Below are positions 47,410-58,689 of a stretch of 64,000 nucleotides of DNA, piece after piece. The DNA comes from Ustulina deusta (Eukaryota > Ascomycota > Sordariomycetes > Xylariales > Xylariaceae). Location of the stretch: positions 547,118 through 611,117 of the forward strand of contig JAJNNX010000029.1 of NCBI GenBank assembly GCA_023159155.1. Direction: 5' to 3'. A program made the position numbers and the translations under genes. Position 1 is the first letter of the stretch; every line of letters begins with the position of its first letter. A model generated the notes under the pieces. It did no database searches. It saw only the letters and a program-made list of their open reading frames with translations, and had not been told where the DNA came from.

Positions 47410-48290
47410 TATTAAACGATAAACAACGCTAGATTGAGAAGCTTGTAGCTATTTAAACTTTTTATCAAATCATTCTCTAGTCATCACAGATGCAAAATTG
47501 TCCCATGCACATCGAGCACGTTGCGGCACCCACGTCCCGGCCGGCCTCTCGCGCGTGCCTTGAATATCTCCTTATAAAGTTGTAATATGGGAAGCCACCG
47601 CCAAAACTTGTCGGGAAAGGACTGGAAGCCATGAACGTGGTTGGCAAGATAGCGCCCTGTACCGAGGATGCCCAAAACAAGGATAATCCAAGTGGCCCCA
47701 ACAATGCCGCCTACGTGGTACCGGGTGAGAAGTTCGCGTGCATCCCAGAGGATGCCTCGGGAAATGTTGAGTCCTCTGACCGCTCGGAACTAAGGGTACG
47801 GGTGAAAGACCAGAATAAGGAGAAGTAAACAAGGCCGTCAACCTGCTCGCGAGGGTTATGAGCTGGTTTAGTCATGTCAATCAGACTCTCGAAGCCCTTT
47901 GAAAAGGCCATTGAAGAACATGCATCACTAAGTAGTTGAGCCTATACAACCCGAGGCGGATGGTAAAGATAAAAATCTGGATTTAGCTATATGTACGCTC
48001 TTCTGTCGTTTTTAGGCCTGTGAAAATTTAGGTACACCTGGGTCCTTGAAATCTTCCTATTACACAAAACCCTAGATGCGTGTTGAATTGGTGTAAGTAG
48101 ATCACAGAGGCTTAGTATATGTATGAGCCACTTGGTGGCTTTACTTATATGGAATATAAACACCATGGGCGCTGATTTTCATGACATTTTTGAAGGAGCA
48201 CGACCCCACATAAGCTAACACCCCCCCTTGCGAACCACCCCATCGCAACCCAGCTAAAAACGCGCTACTGACCCCAACCACCTCAATTAA
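47410..48290. other. 3' flank of the oxidoreductase and edge of the telomeric AT-rich block
   Basis: Normal composition up to about 48285, then an abrupt change to more than 80% AT by eye. Apart from the doubtful minus-strand remnant at 47484-47795, nothing is supported. Confidence 0.5.
47484..47795 (-). pseudogene. Possible remnant of a small membrane protein
   Basis: On the minus strand an open stretch of about 100 codons ending at 47484 reads SRGILWDARELLTRYHVGGIVGATWIILVLGILGTG-type sequence (one clear membrane segment VGGIVGATWIILVLGILGTG), followed by a Trp/Arg-rich tail. It lacks its own start. A possible ATG exon (MTKPAHNPREQVDGLVYF) lies upstream at about 47876 in another frame without matching splice sites. 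I do not recognise a family. It may be a decayed gene or chance. Confidence 0.25.
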
Positions 48291-49341
48291 AAATTATTAA
48301 ATAACGCAACCGCATTTAGTTCTTATGTTTTTTTTTTACTTTTATTTTTTTTAGAATTAACTTTTTTTTATTGCAATGCTTTTATATAATAACTAATAAT
48401 ATATAGTAGCTATAGTTTATATTGCTTAATTTAATACTTTATAAAAACAAATAGCTATTTAATAAAGTATTAACCGGTTATATATATACTACTGCTTTAA
48501 TAATATTTTAACTAAAAAGCAGTTATATTAATATTTTTAGATTTTATTTATATATTTTAAAACTAAACTAATTAATTAAGCTATAAATTAAGCTAAACTA
48601 AGCTTTATATTTTTAATAGTTAAATTTAAGTATATAACTAAATATATATTATTAGTTTTTAAAAACTTTAAAATACTTAAAAAATTATAATATATATATA
48701 TATTTTCTTTTATAATTTTAAACTAAAAACTGCTAGATCAATATCTATTAGTTATTTATATATTAATAGAATAATTATAACTAATATTAAGCTATTTTTT
48801 AAACGCTTTAAAACTTTTAAATTAGCAAATATATTTTTAGAACAATTTTTTAATACTAATAAAATAAATATTAGCTAAAGTATAAAAAAAAGTTATTAAA
48901 TTGTTTATAAAGCTTTAATATATATAGCTTTAAAAAAATATTAAAAAAAATAAATAAATAATATTTTTTAAATATATTAGCAGCAAAAATATTGCTTTAC
49001 TACTACTGCTTATTTTTAAAAAAATTAATAGTTTTTAAATATAAATTATAGTTTATTTAAAAACTAGTAGTTTAAAACTTTGCTTAATAAATAAATTTAT
49101 AATTTTATTATTATTAATTAGTTTATTAATATTTTTATTTTATTTATTTAAAGCTGTTTTAATAATATATAAGTTATATTAATATATAATAATTATAACT
49201 TATATATAAATAATAATTTTTTATAGCTCTATTTTTTAAATAAAATATAGTTTGTTTTTTATAAATTATATTATAGCTATATTATATAAGTATTAAATAT
49301 TAAAGTTTTTAATTTATTAAAAAAAAAGCTTAAAAATATAA
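48291..49341. other. AT-rich RIP-like sequence, unassigned
   Basis: Almost free of open frames. The remaining C and G sit mainly in AGCT, GCTA and ACTT contexts, while CpA/TpG are scarce, as expected after RIP. It lies outside the outer LTR pair and may be part of another element. Confidence 0.6.
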
Positions 49342-49576
49342 TAGTTAGTATAGTCTTAGTAAAACTTGCAAGAACTTTAAACCTATATAGCAATAAGATA
49401 GGAAGTCTATGCATAAACCAACCTATAACTCTGCAGCTATATATATAGAGTTTATATTTACTTATTTTATAAATTTTATTTTATTTTATTTTATTTTATT
49501 TTTTTTTTTAGTTTAGAATTTTTATTTATAATATTAATAAACTAGCTATAAAAACTTTACTTAACTAATTATAATA
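49342..49576. repeat. Left LTR of the outer element
   Basis: Direct repeat of 62717-62949. The final 16 bases TTAACTAATTATAATA correspond to TCAACTGATCGTGACA in the right copy, all differences being RIP-type transitions. Confidence 0.75.
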
Positions 49577-52500
49577 CTATTTTAAATTTACTAATTATTT
49601 ATTAATAAATATTTAATAAATATATATTTTTTATTTTGTTATAATTAATAAAATATAAATAAATTTTTTTTTTTAGTTATATATTTAATATAAAAAATTA
49701 TATATTTTATAATATAAACTTAATTTTAATATAATTTTAATAAAACTTTTAATTTTTATATTATTTAAAAGCTAATAATTTATAAAAAACCTAATTTTAA
49801 ATAATTTTATTTTATTTTTAATTTTTAAATATAACTAGCTTTTTATTATTAAATAATTTTAAAATCTTTTTTTTTATAAAAAAAAAATTAAGTATTAAAT
49901 TGTTTTATAAATGCTTTAAGCGAACTAATACTTAAAAAAAAATCTAAAAAAAATTAAAAATTAAAACTTAAAAAAACAAAATCTAAACTAAAACTAAAAC
50001 AACTTAAAATAAATAATATATTTAAAAATATATTAATAAATATTATAGCTATATAAGTTTATAATTTTATATTAGTTTTAATAAAACTTTTTTAATAAAT
50101 AAAAAAAATAAAGCATTAATTTTTTAATATGTTTATTTTAATATTTTTAAAAAATAACTATAATTTAATAATAAAAAATATATTTACAAATATTAACTTT
50201 AAACTTTTTAGTTTTATTATTTTATTTGTTTTTTATTTTATTAGTTTATTTTCTAACGCTTTAAACTTTTTTTATACTAAAAAAACTAAAATATAAAAAA
50301 TTAATCCTAGTAAGTTTACAAAAAATAAAACTTTATTTAATAACTAGGTTTATAAACTAATAAAAAAATTAAATAAAAATATTATTATGTTCTAAATTAA
50401 AAATTATTAATTTTAATATATTATAAACTAGTTAAAAAAATAAACTAAAAAATTAATAAAAATATATTTTTATTTAATTAAAAAATTATTTAATAATATT
50501 ATTAAAATAATTTAAATTTTATTAATAATTTATTATAACTTTAACTAAATAATTATTATTTATAAAATATTTTAAGTTTATATATATAAAACTAATAAAA
50601 ATATTAATAAATTTATTTTTATATTTAATAATTTAGTTTAAAAATATAAATTATAAAACTATTTTTATATAAATTTAAAAAAAAATTTATATAAAGTTTT
50701 TATAAATTTAAATATTTTTTATAAATTATTTATTAATAAAGTTATTAAATTAATATATAATATTAAACAAGCTTATAAAAATTATTAATAAATTAAACTT
50801 TTAGCAAACTTGCTTATTAACTTTTAGCTAATTTTAAAAGTTTTAAAACATTTATTTTAAAATAATTAAAATAAATACTAACTATAAAAAAAAAAAAGGC
50901 CTATTAAAATAATAAGACCTGCTTTATTTATAATAAAAAAAAGCATTTATTAATTAACTACTTTAATTAAAAGCTTAAAATCTTAAATATTTAATTAGCA
51001 AAAAAAATCTATAATAAAAATAGCTCTAATAGTTTATTTAATTTAAAAAATAAGTAGGACTAATAGAAATTTTTTTATTAGTTTTTTTATTTATTTTAAT
51101 TAAAATATATAACTAAAATAAATTAATTATTTTTAAAATATTTACTTAATTATAAATTAATAATATTAAAATAAAAACTTTAGTTTTATATAATATTAAA
51201 GCTTATTTCTTTTTAATTATAAATAATAAAATATAAACCTAAAAATATAAAAAAATACTGATTAATATAATTAAGCATTAAAAAAATATTATTAAATATT
51301 AAAACGATTTTTTAAAAACAAAATAATTATTTTAGAGATAACTAAAACTAAAAAAATATAAAAAAGACTTAGGACTTTTAAACTTAAAATAAAAAAAGTT
51401 TATATAATAATTTTAAAAAAAAAAAAAAACTAAACTATTATTAAAAAAATTATATAAGATTTTTAGAACTATTTTTACTAAAATAAATAAAAATAATTAA
51501 TTAAAAAGATTTTAAAAAAATTTATTATAATTAAGTTTATAATAATTAAAAATAATTATATTAAACTATTTAAGAAAAATTTAATAATAATTAATATTTT
51601 ATTAAAAAAATAAATTTAAATTAATTAAATAGTATTATAAAAGATTTTTAATAATAAACTAATTTTATTTTAAAAAAAATAAATTTTAAATATATAAAAT
51701 TAGTATAAAACTTTTTGCTTTTTTAGCTATTATATTTAAAAGGATTTTTTTAAAAAAAAGAATTTAAAATATTACTACTATTATAACTAAGATTTAATAT
51801 AGTACTAGAACTTAATAATAAAAAATATATCTTTAAGCTTTATTAATATTAAATATTTATATAATTTATTTTATTTAAAAAAAAGTTTATAAATAAATTA
51901 CTAGTTATAAACTTTATTAAATAAAATATAAACTTAAATATTATTTTTGTTTTATTTATATTTAAACTTAAATTAATTAAATATAAATTTATAATTAATT
52001 ATTAATAAAAAAATATATATTTAAAAAATTAAATTATATTAGTTTTAAATATTAATAATATTATATTTAATTATTATAATACTATTTATTTTATAAAACT
52101 AAATATTATTAAAACTTTTTATTAATTATTATTAATTATAAAATTATATTATTTTTTTTTTTTTAAACTTGCAAAAAAATATTTTAATAAAAAGTTTTAT
52201 TATTTAGTTTAAAAATAAGACCTGTTTAGTAGCAAGCTTTTATTAATGTATAAATTTAAAAATATTTAGATAAATTTATAAATATTTACGCAAATAATGT
52301 TTTAATTTATTTTTAAACTAAAAAATAATACTAGATTTATTATAAAAAAATAATTTATTGTTTATATTAAACTAGATATTAAAGAAATATTAGGAAGTTT
52401 TATTTTAATATATTTATTATTAATTATTTAAAAATAATTATAAAAACTAAAGTTAAGATTAAAATTAACCTTATAAAAATTTAAATAATTTTAAATTAAA

Positions 52501-54102
52501 ACTTTAATAATTTTAAAAATACTAAATTAATCTAGTTGTTTATTAAACTTTATAATTATGTTTATATATTTATTTATTATATTAATAAAATTACTACTTT
52601 TTTAAATTAACTACAAAAAAAAATAAACTATTTATAATAGGACTAAAACAAAAATAAACTTTTAAATATATAAAACTACTAATATATAAAATACTTGTTT
52701 TAGTTTTTTTTATGCCCGGCTAACTAATATAAATAAAAATAAACGCTTTATATAATATAACAAGAAAAATTATTTACTAGTAATAAAAAAATATAACCTA
52801 AAAATTTATAAAATATTTTTTTAAAACAATAATATTAATTAAATAAGCTTACTTAATTTAAAACTATAAACTTTTAATAATAATATAAATTTTAAAATAT
52901 TATTACTTAAAGTTTTTTAAAATTAAGTTTTTTATAATAACTAATTATTAAACTTTATTATATTTTTTAAATAAATAGATTTTATTAATATAATAAATAT
53001 ACTAAACTAATTTTTTATTAAATTTTAATATTATTTTTTAATATTAACTAAAACAAAAAAATATAATAGCTAATATTTTATTAAAAAAAATAACTAAGCT
53101 TTTTATAATTAAAACTAAAAAAACTAAAAAAAAAATAATAGTATTAATTTTGTTTAATAAAATACTAAGTTTTATATTAATTATAGATTTTTTATCTAAT
53201 ATTTTTTAAAAAACTAACTTAATAAATTTAATTAAACAAAAAAACTAATTATAAAATCTAAGAAATAAAAACAAAAAACTATATATATTTAAAATTACTT
53301 TAAATAGGACTATTTTTTTTTATATAACCTTAATTTGAAAAGTTTATATATTTTTAATTATTATATATTAAAATTAATATAAAATAATCAAAATATTAAA
53401 ACAAAAATACTACTAGTTTTATTTAAAATATAATTATAAATAATATATATATAATTATTATAACTATAAAAAAAACAAAATATTATAAAACAAAACTTTT
53501 AGCTTTTTTTATTTATTATTTATATTAGCTATAATATAATAATATATAGTAGTAAACAATAAAAATATACTATTTAACTAATAAGGTTATAACTATATAT
53601 AAGTATTTATTAATAAGTTTAGCTGTTTAATTATAACTTTATTTAATAAAAAGATAAATATTATAAAATCTCTAATTATATAATATTATAAAACTTTATA
53701 TAAAATTTTTAATATATTAAACATATAAATATTAAATAATATAAGATTATTTATTTTTAAATTTATAGTAATAATTAATAATTTTATAAGTATTAAACAT
53801 TGTTTTAGTAGTTTTTATTATTTTTAAACTTAAAAAGTAATAAAATTAACTAATTAAGAACTAGATTAATAACTCTATTTTTATATTAATAAATACTAAA
53901 ATAATTAAAATATTTATTTTTTTGTTTTAAACTTTATATATAATTTTTTATAATATTTATTAATTAATATATTACTATTAAAAATAATAATAAAAGTTAA
54001 AACATAAAACTTTTTAATAATAAATATTAATAAAACTATAGCAAATTTTAATATTAAGCAGTAAATATTTAAACTAGTCTATTAAACTTAGAACGTTTAA
54101 AA

Positions 54103-54327
54103 AGTTACGGCTGGCTGGCTGGCTGGCCTACTGACCCCTTATCGATAAAGGAACCCATGGGTGGCACGGGCCACCCATTACACACACAACTATCCAACCG
54201 TACATACATAAATCTTTTTATATATTATTTGTACTTAGTTTTTTTTTTCTTTTTTTATTTTATAATTAATATATATTTAGAACTCTAACTAGGAGCTTTG
54301 CTTTTTAAAAAAATATTTGCTATAACA
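54103..54327 (+). repeat. Left LTR of the Ty3/gypsy element
   Basis: Contains the less mutated 5' stretch TTACGGCTGGCTGGC and CTACTGACCCCTTATCG, and a Sphinx-like CCATGGGTGGCACGGGCCAC tract. It ends TGCTATAACA. Confidence 0.8.
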
Positions 54328-57037
54328 ATTATAAGATTTATATAATTTTAAAAAAACTTAAGAAGCTTTATATTTTATTTAAACAATTAACGCTAGGCTA
54401 ACCTTTAATTTTAGCTTTTGGAAGACTAATTATGCTTTTTAACTAACCCTATTAATTAATATTAAAGCTAAGATTTTTAGTTAGAACAATAAATTATAAA
54501 CCTTAAATAAGATTTATTACTAATAGTATATAATAATAACTCTAATATAAATAATCTAAATCTTTTATAAAGTAACCTAGCTAGCAAACTATTATTAATA
54601 CTTGCTAATAAAGCTGTACGTTTCGACTTCGCAAGTTTTATAGATTTATACTTATGTTCTAATAAGATTTTTACGATTAATATAAGTAAACGTTTGTTTA
54701 AAGCTATGCCGATATATATGCTAGCTAAGTTCTATATTATAAGTTATAAAAATAATAATAATAAATTTTATAATATTTTAAAAAAACCTTATTAGCTAAT
54801 TTATAAGTAATATTAATAAGCTATTAATAGTAATAATTTTATAAATATTTAATATAACTTTATAATAGACTAAATCTAGGAGGATATATTAGTTAAAGTT
54901 TATAACCTAATTATTTTAATAAAACGTAGTAATATTTATGTTTTTTATTTTAAACTAATAATTAATAAAAAAAAAATATTTAATAAGGCTTACTAAACTA
55001 ATTAAAAAGTTTTATTTAAAAAAAAATATTTTTAAGCTATTGCAATAAAAGCTTAGAACTTTATTATTTAAAATTTATATTAATTAGTAATAGTAGTAAA
55101 TTTAAACTTAGACGTTATAATAGTCTATTTTAAAAAACTTAATAATAAAAACTTAGAATGCTTTAAAATAGTAGATAATTAGGTTAACTTTTTTTAGAAA
55201 GAATTTAAAAAAAAAAAAGCTAAGCTAGCTAAGTCTAATTAATTAGTAGTTAACTTAGTAATTTGTACTTAAAGCGTTATTTTAGGTTTTATTATTTTAA
55301 AAGTTATAATAAAAAATAGCTATAAAAAGTTGGCTAAAATTAAAGTTCTGATTTTTTATAATAAAAATTTAAAAAATAAAATTATTTTTTAAATTTAGTA
55401 TTAATTTTAATTAAACTATTTTTATATTAATAATAACTAGTTTAATAATAATACTACAAAAATAGCTAATATTAAATCTTACTTAAGAAATATAATTATA
55501 AAAATTTTTTAGCTATATTTAAATAATATATATTTAGATTATATTAAAAAGTTTAAAAAGCTAATAATATATTTTATTTAGCAATATTTAGACCTGAATA
55601 AAAAATAGAAGTTTTACGCTAAGTTTAAAAAGTTAGAACTAAAATTTTTAGTTAAGTTTTAAAGCTTTAAAAACTTTTTTATTTGATTAGCTAGTAAGCA
55701 GTAAATTATTAAAATTTTATAAAAAAAAAAATTTTATAAAAAAATTATATTTAATAGATTAAAAAATTAAGTAATTAATTAATATTTTAATAACAAGTGT
55801 AATTTTAAAGTGTTTGTTTTTTATTATAAATAGTTAGTATATAATATGTTAGAAATAAATATAGCTATAAAATAATACAAGAATACTGCTGTAGCAGCCC
55901 TTAGTAGTAATACTGGACGCTCTAGCCGTGCAAATCTTGCTCCGAATAATATATAAAGATCTCAAGCTGGCAGCAATTCTAATATTAAAGCTTTAGCTAG
56001 TACTAAGTAGTCTTATTTAAAGCTTAGTTTTAATAAAATAAAATGTTTAATAAAAAAAAACAATGCTTTATATATTATAAAAAAAATATTATATTAAGGA
56101 TTATTTTTTTATAAAAAAACTAAAGCTAATAAATAAAGGATAAAAGGTATAGTTTGTTGTACTATTTGCAAGATATAAATAGAAGGACTTACTAAAAAAA
56201 AATATTAAAATAGACAAGGCAGAAAAAGCCTAGTTTTAAGGAATATATATTTTTTTTTTAAAAGATTTGTTAGCTAAGCTAAATATTAATAATATAAAAG
56301 ATTTTTTAATTTTATTTTTAAAAAAAAATATTTTTATTATAATTTATATATTAATATTAAATAGAACTACTATTATTATAAAAAATATTTTTATTAATAT
56401 AAGAATAGATAGATATATTTTTATAAATTTTTGTTTTATAAAACTTATTCTATTTAAATTAAACATTATAATTATAAATAACTTTTTAAAACAAATAGTT
56501 TTAAAATATAATACTTAATTTTAATAAAGTATTAAAAAAACTATTATAGTAGACTTTTATTTATAAAGCAGAATTTTTAAAAATGTTCTATTAATTAAAA
56601 TTAAAATAAAATATAAACTATTAATTAAAAAAATATTTTATAAAATATATAACATTTTATTTAATTTATAAAAAAGATACTATATTTTCTTGCTTAATTT
56701 GCTTCTAAAAGATTATAAAAAAACAAAAAAAAAAAATCTTTATAAAGTAATACCTTGTTTATATACCTAACTATATTAAGCTTAAATTTATACCTTTTTT
56801 TTTTAGAAACATATAGATTTTATATAATAGGCTAACTTAAGCGCTACTTAACCCTTTAATTATTATGTACGAAAAGCAAGTAAAGTAAGCTAACTTTATA
56901 GTCTTACTTAATCTTTAATAAAAAAAACTTATATTAGACCTTATACTAAAAAAAATATAAAAAATAAACTATTAATTAATTATTATTAAAACAGATCTTG
57001 AACTTTTATATATACTTTTATTAAAAAAGATAGAATA

Positions 57038-57306
57038 TGTTGGATTAATCGTACGCAATTAGCTAGGGCACTTACGGACCCCTTCGTACGAAGGGGTCTA
57101 GCCAAGGGGTCTAGGCCAAGGGGTCCGGCTAGGGACCACCTATAGACCCCTCCGTACGGAGGGGTATATAGGGGGCTCCCACCTCCCTATTTCCTTCCTT
57201 TCTCTTTTTCTTTTTAAGTATAGTATATAGTGAATAGACTATATTCCACTAACTTTGCAAGCATGTACTACTGCCTTAGAAATATGCAGTATATTTTATT
57301 TAAACA
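57038..57306. repeat. Left LTR of the miniature element, partly RIP-mutated, with two perfect palindromes
   Basis: Contains a 22-bp perfect palindrome at 57077-57098 (half-site GACCCCTTCGT) and a 20-bp one at 57146-57165 (ACCCCTCCGTACGGAGGGGT), separated by repeated CCAAGGGGTC units. Compared with the right LTR it carries about two dozen changes, nearly all C-to-T or G-to-A. Confidence 0.9.
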
Positions 57307-57524
57307 CTAATTAGTATTTATATTTGTACTTTAGCTTAGCTTTTATACAAATGTAGCGCAAATTAGTTAGAATAATAACGAAATTCTAACCTAATTGTAC
57401 AGATTATATATTCTGTATCGCACACTCTAGTTCCTCTAGCAGTAGGCCAACAGAAGAGAAAGATTGGTTATTTGTATATACTTTGGCTCAGCCTTTATAC
57501 AGATATTTAATTAATGGCGCGCAA

Positions 57525-57900
57525 TTGTGCCACCCAAACGACCCCCTTTGACCTACACCTAGCCCAGCCTGCCTTCCGCCCTGCTAGGTGTAGCCCGTAC
57601 GAAGACCTCACAGACCCCCTTCGACCTATACCTAGCCTTGCCGTCCCTGCTAGGTGTAGCCCTCGTACGAAGACTTTACAGACCCCCTTCGACCTATACC
57701 TAGCCTTGCCAACCCTGCTAGGTGTAGCCCGTACGAAAGACCCCCTTCGACCTATACCTAGCCCAGCCTGCCTTCCGCCCTGCTAGGTGTAGCCCGTACG
57801 AAGACCTCACAGACCCCCTTCGACCTACACCTAGCCTTGCCGACCCTGCTAGGTGTAGCCTGTACGAAGACCCCCTTCGACCTACCCCTCCCCTACAGAC
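57525..57900. repeat. Minisatellite of hairpin-forming units inside the miniature element
   Basis: Five units plus a partial sixth, each 56-73 bp, begin GACCCCCTTCGACCTA (first copy CCCTTTGACC). Each full unit contains the inverted arms CTAYACCTAGC and GCTAGGTGTAG around a loop of 10-25 nt, then CGTACGAA. Loops alternate between a short and a longer form, so units 1 and 4 match each other best. The open frame across it is a repeat artefact. Confidence 0.88.
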
Positions 57901-57946
57901 CTTGCGTACGATTATGGCGATAAATCACAAAAGAAAAAGTAGTCAG

Positions 57947-58215
57947 TGTTGGATTAATCGTACGCAATTAGCTAGGGCACTTACGGACCCCTTCGTACGA
58001 AGGGGTCTGGCCAAGGGGTCTAGGCCAAGGGGTCCGGCTAGGGACCACCTACAGACCCCTCCGTACGGAGGGGTATATAGGGGGCTCCCACCTCCCCATT
58101 TCCTTCCTTTCTCTCCTTCCTTTTGAGTGTGGCATATAGTGAATAGACTGTATTCCACCAACCTTGCAGGCATGTACTGCTGCCTTGGAAATATGCAGTA
58201 CACTCCATTCAAACA
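57947..58215. repeat. Right LTR of the miniature element, nearly unmutated
   Basis: Same length as the left LTR and keeps both palindromes. CT-rich CTTCCTTTCTCTCCTTCC follows the second palindrome. Confidence 0.9.
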
Positions 58216-58689
58216 GAATAGCTATATAATATTTAAAAATTATACTAGTTATAAAAAAATATAATTAGATAGTATAAATATTAGTTTATTATTAATATTG
58301 CTACTATTAGTATTATACTTTTTTTTAGCATGCTTAGACATAAAAAAATTAAAGCTTATATTATAAATATTTATAAAATTAATATAATTATTTATAATAA
58401 AAAAAATAAAAAAATATTTCTAGATAAAAAAAAAGAAAAACTAAAGTATAAAGCTTAGGAGCTAGTTTCTAAAAAATATTAGGATTTATTTAAGATTTTT
58501 AATAAAGTTGATTTTAATAAACTACTTTTTAATTAACTAATTAACTACTATATTAAATTTATATTTGGCAAAAGTATTAAAAATTTTATAGATAGTTTTT
58601 TATATTATATATTTTTAAAAAAATTAAAAGTTTTAAAAGAATATATAATAAATAACTTATAAAAAGGGTTTATTAAGCTTAAGAACGTT

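Larger units (their letters stand above)
57038..58215. mobile_element. Miniature non-autonomous LTR retrotransposon (TRIM-like), 1178 bp
   Basis: Two 269-bp LTRs (57038-57306 and 57947-58215) begin TGTTGGATTAATCG and end TTCAAACA (TTTAAACA on the left), the TG...CA rule. A perfect 5-bp target duplication GAATA flanks the element (57033-57037 and 58216-58220). The 640-bp interior has no gag or pol coding capacity; it holds a duplicated segment (around 57315 and 57470) and a minisatellite (57525-57900). It is inserted in the pol-side region of the Ty3/gypsy element. The right half keeps normal GC while the left half shows RIP-type changes. It is presumably mobilised by an autonomous partner elsewhere. 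Confidence 0.88.

Noticed and set aside
56267..56518. 83-codon Ile/Asn/Lys-rich open frame
   Set aside because: It lies inside the RIP-mutated gypsy interior; the bias reflects AT-rich DNA.
57514..57786. 90-codon open frame in the miniature element
   Set aside because: It is the minisatellite read in one frame; the peptide is just the repeat and no start context or family supports it.
57000..58220. CRISPR-like array from regularly spaced repeats
   Set aside because: Repeats are contiguous minisatellite units in a eukaryotic LTR element; there are no spacers.
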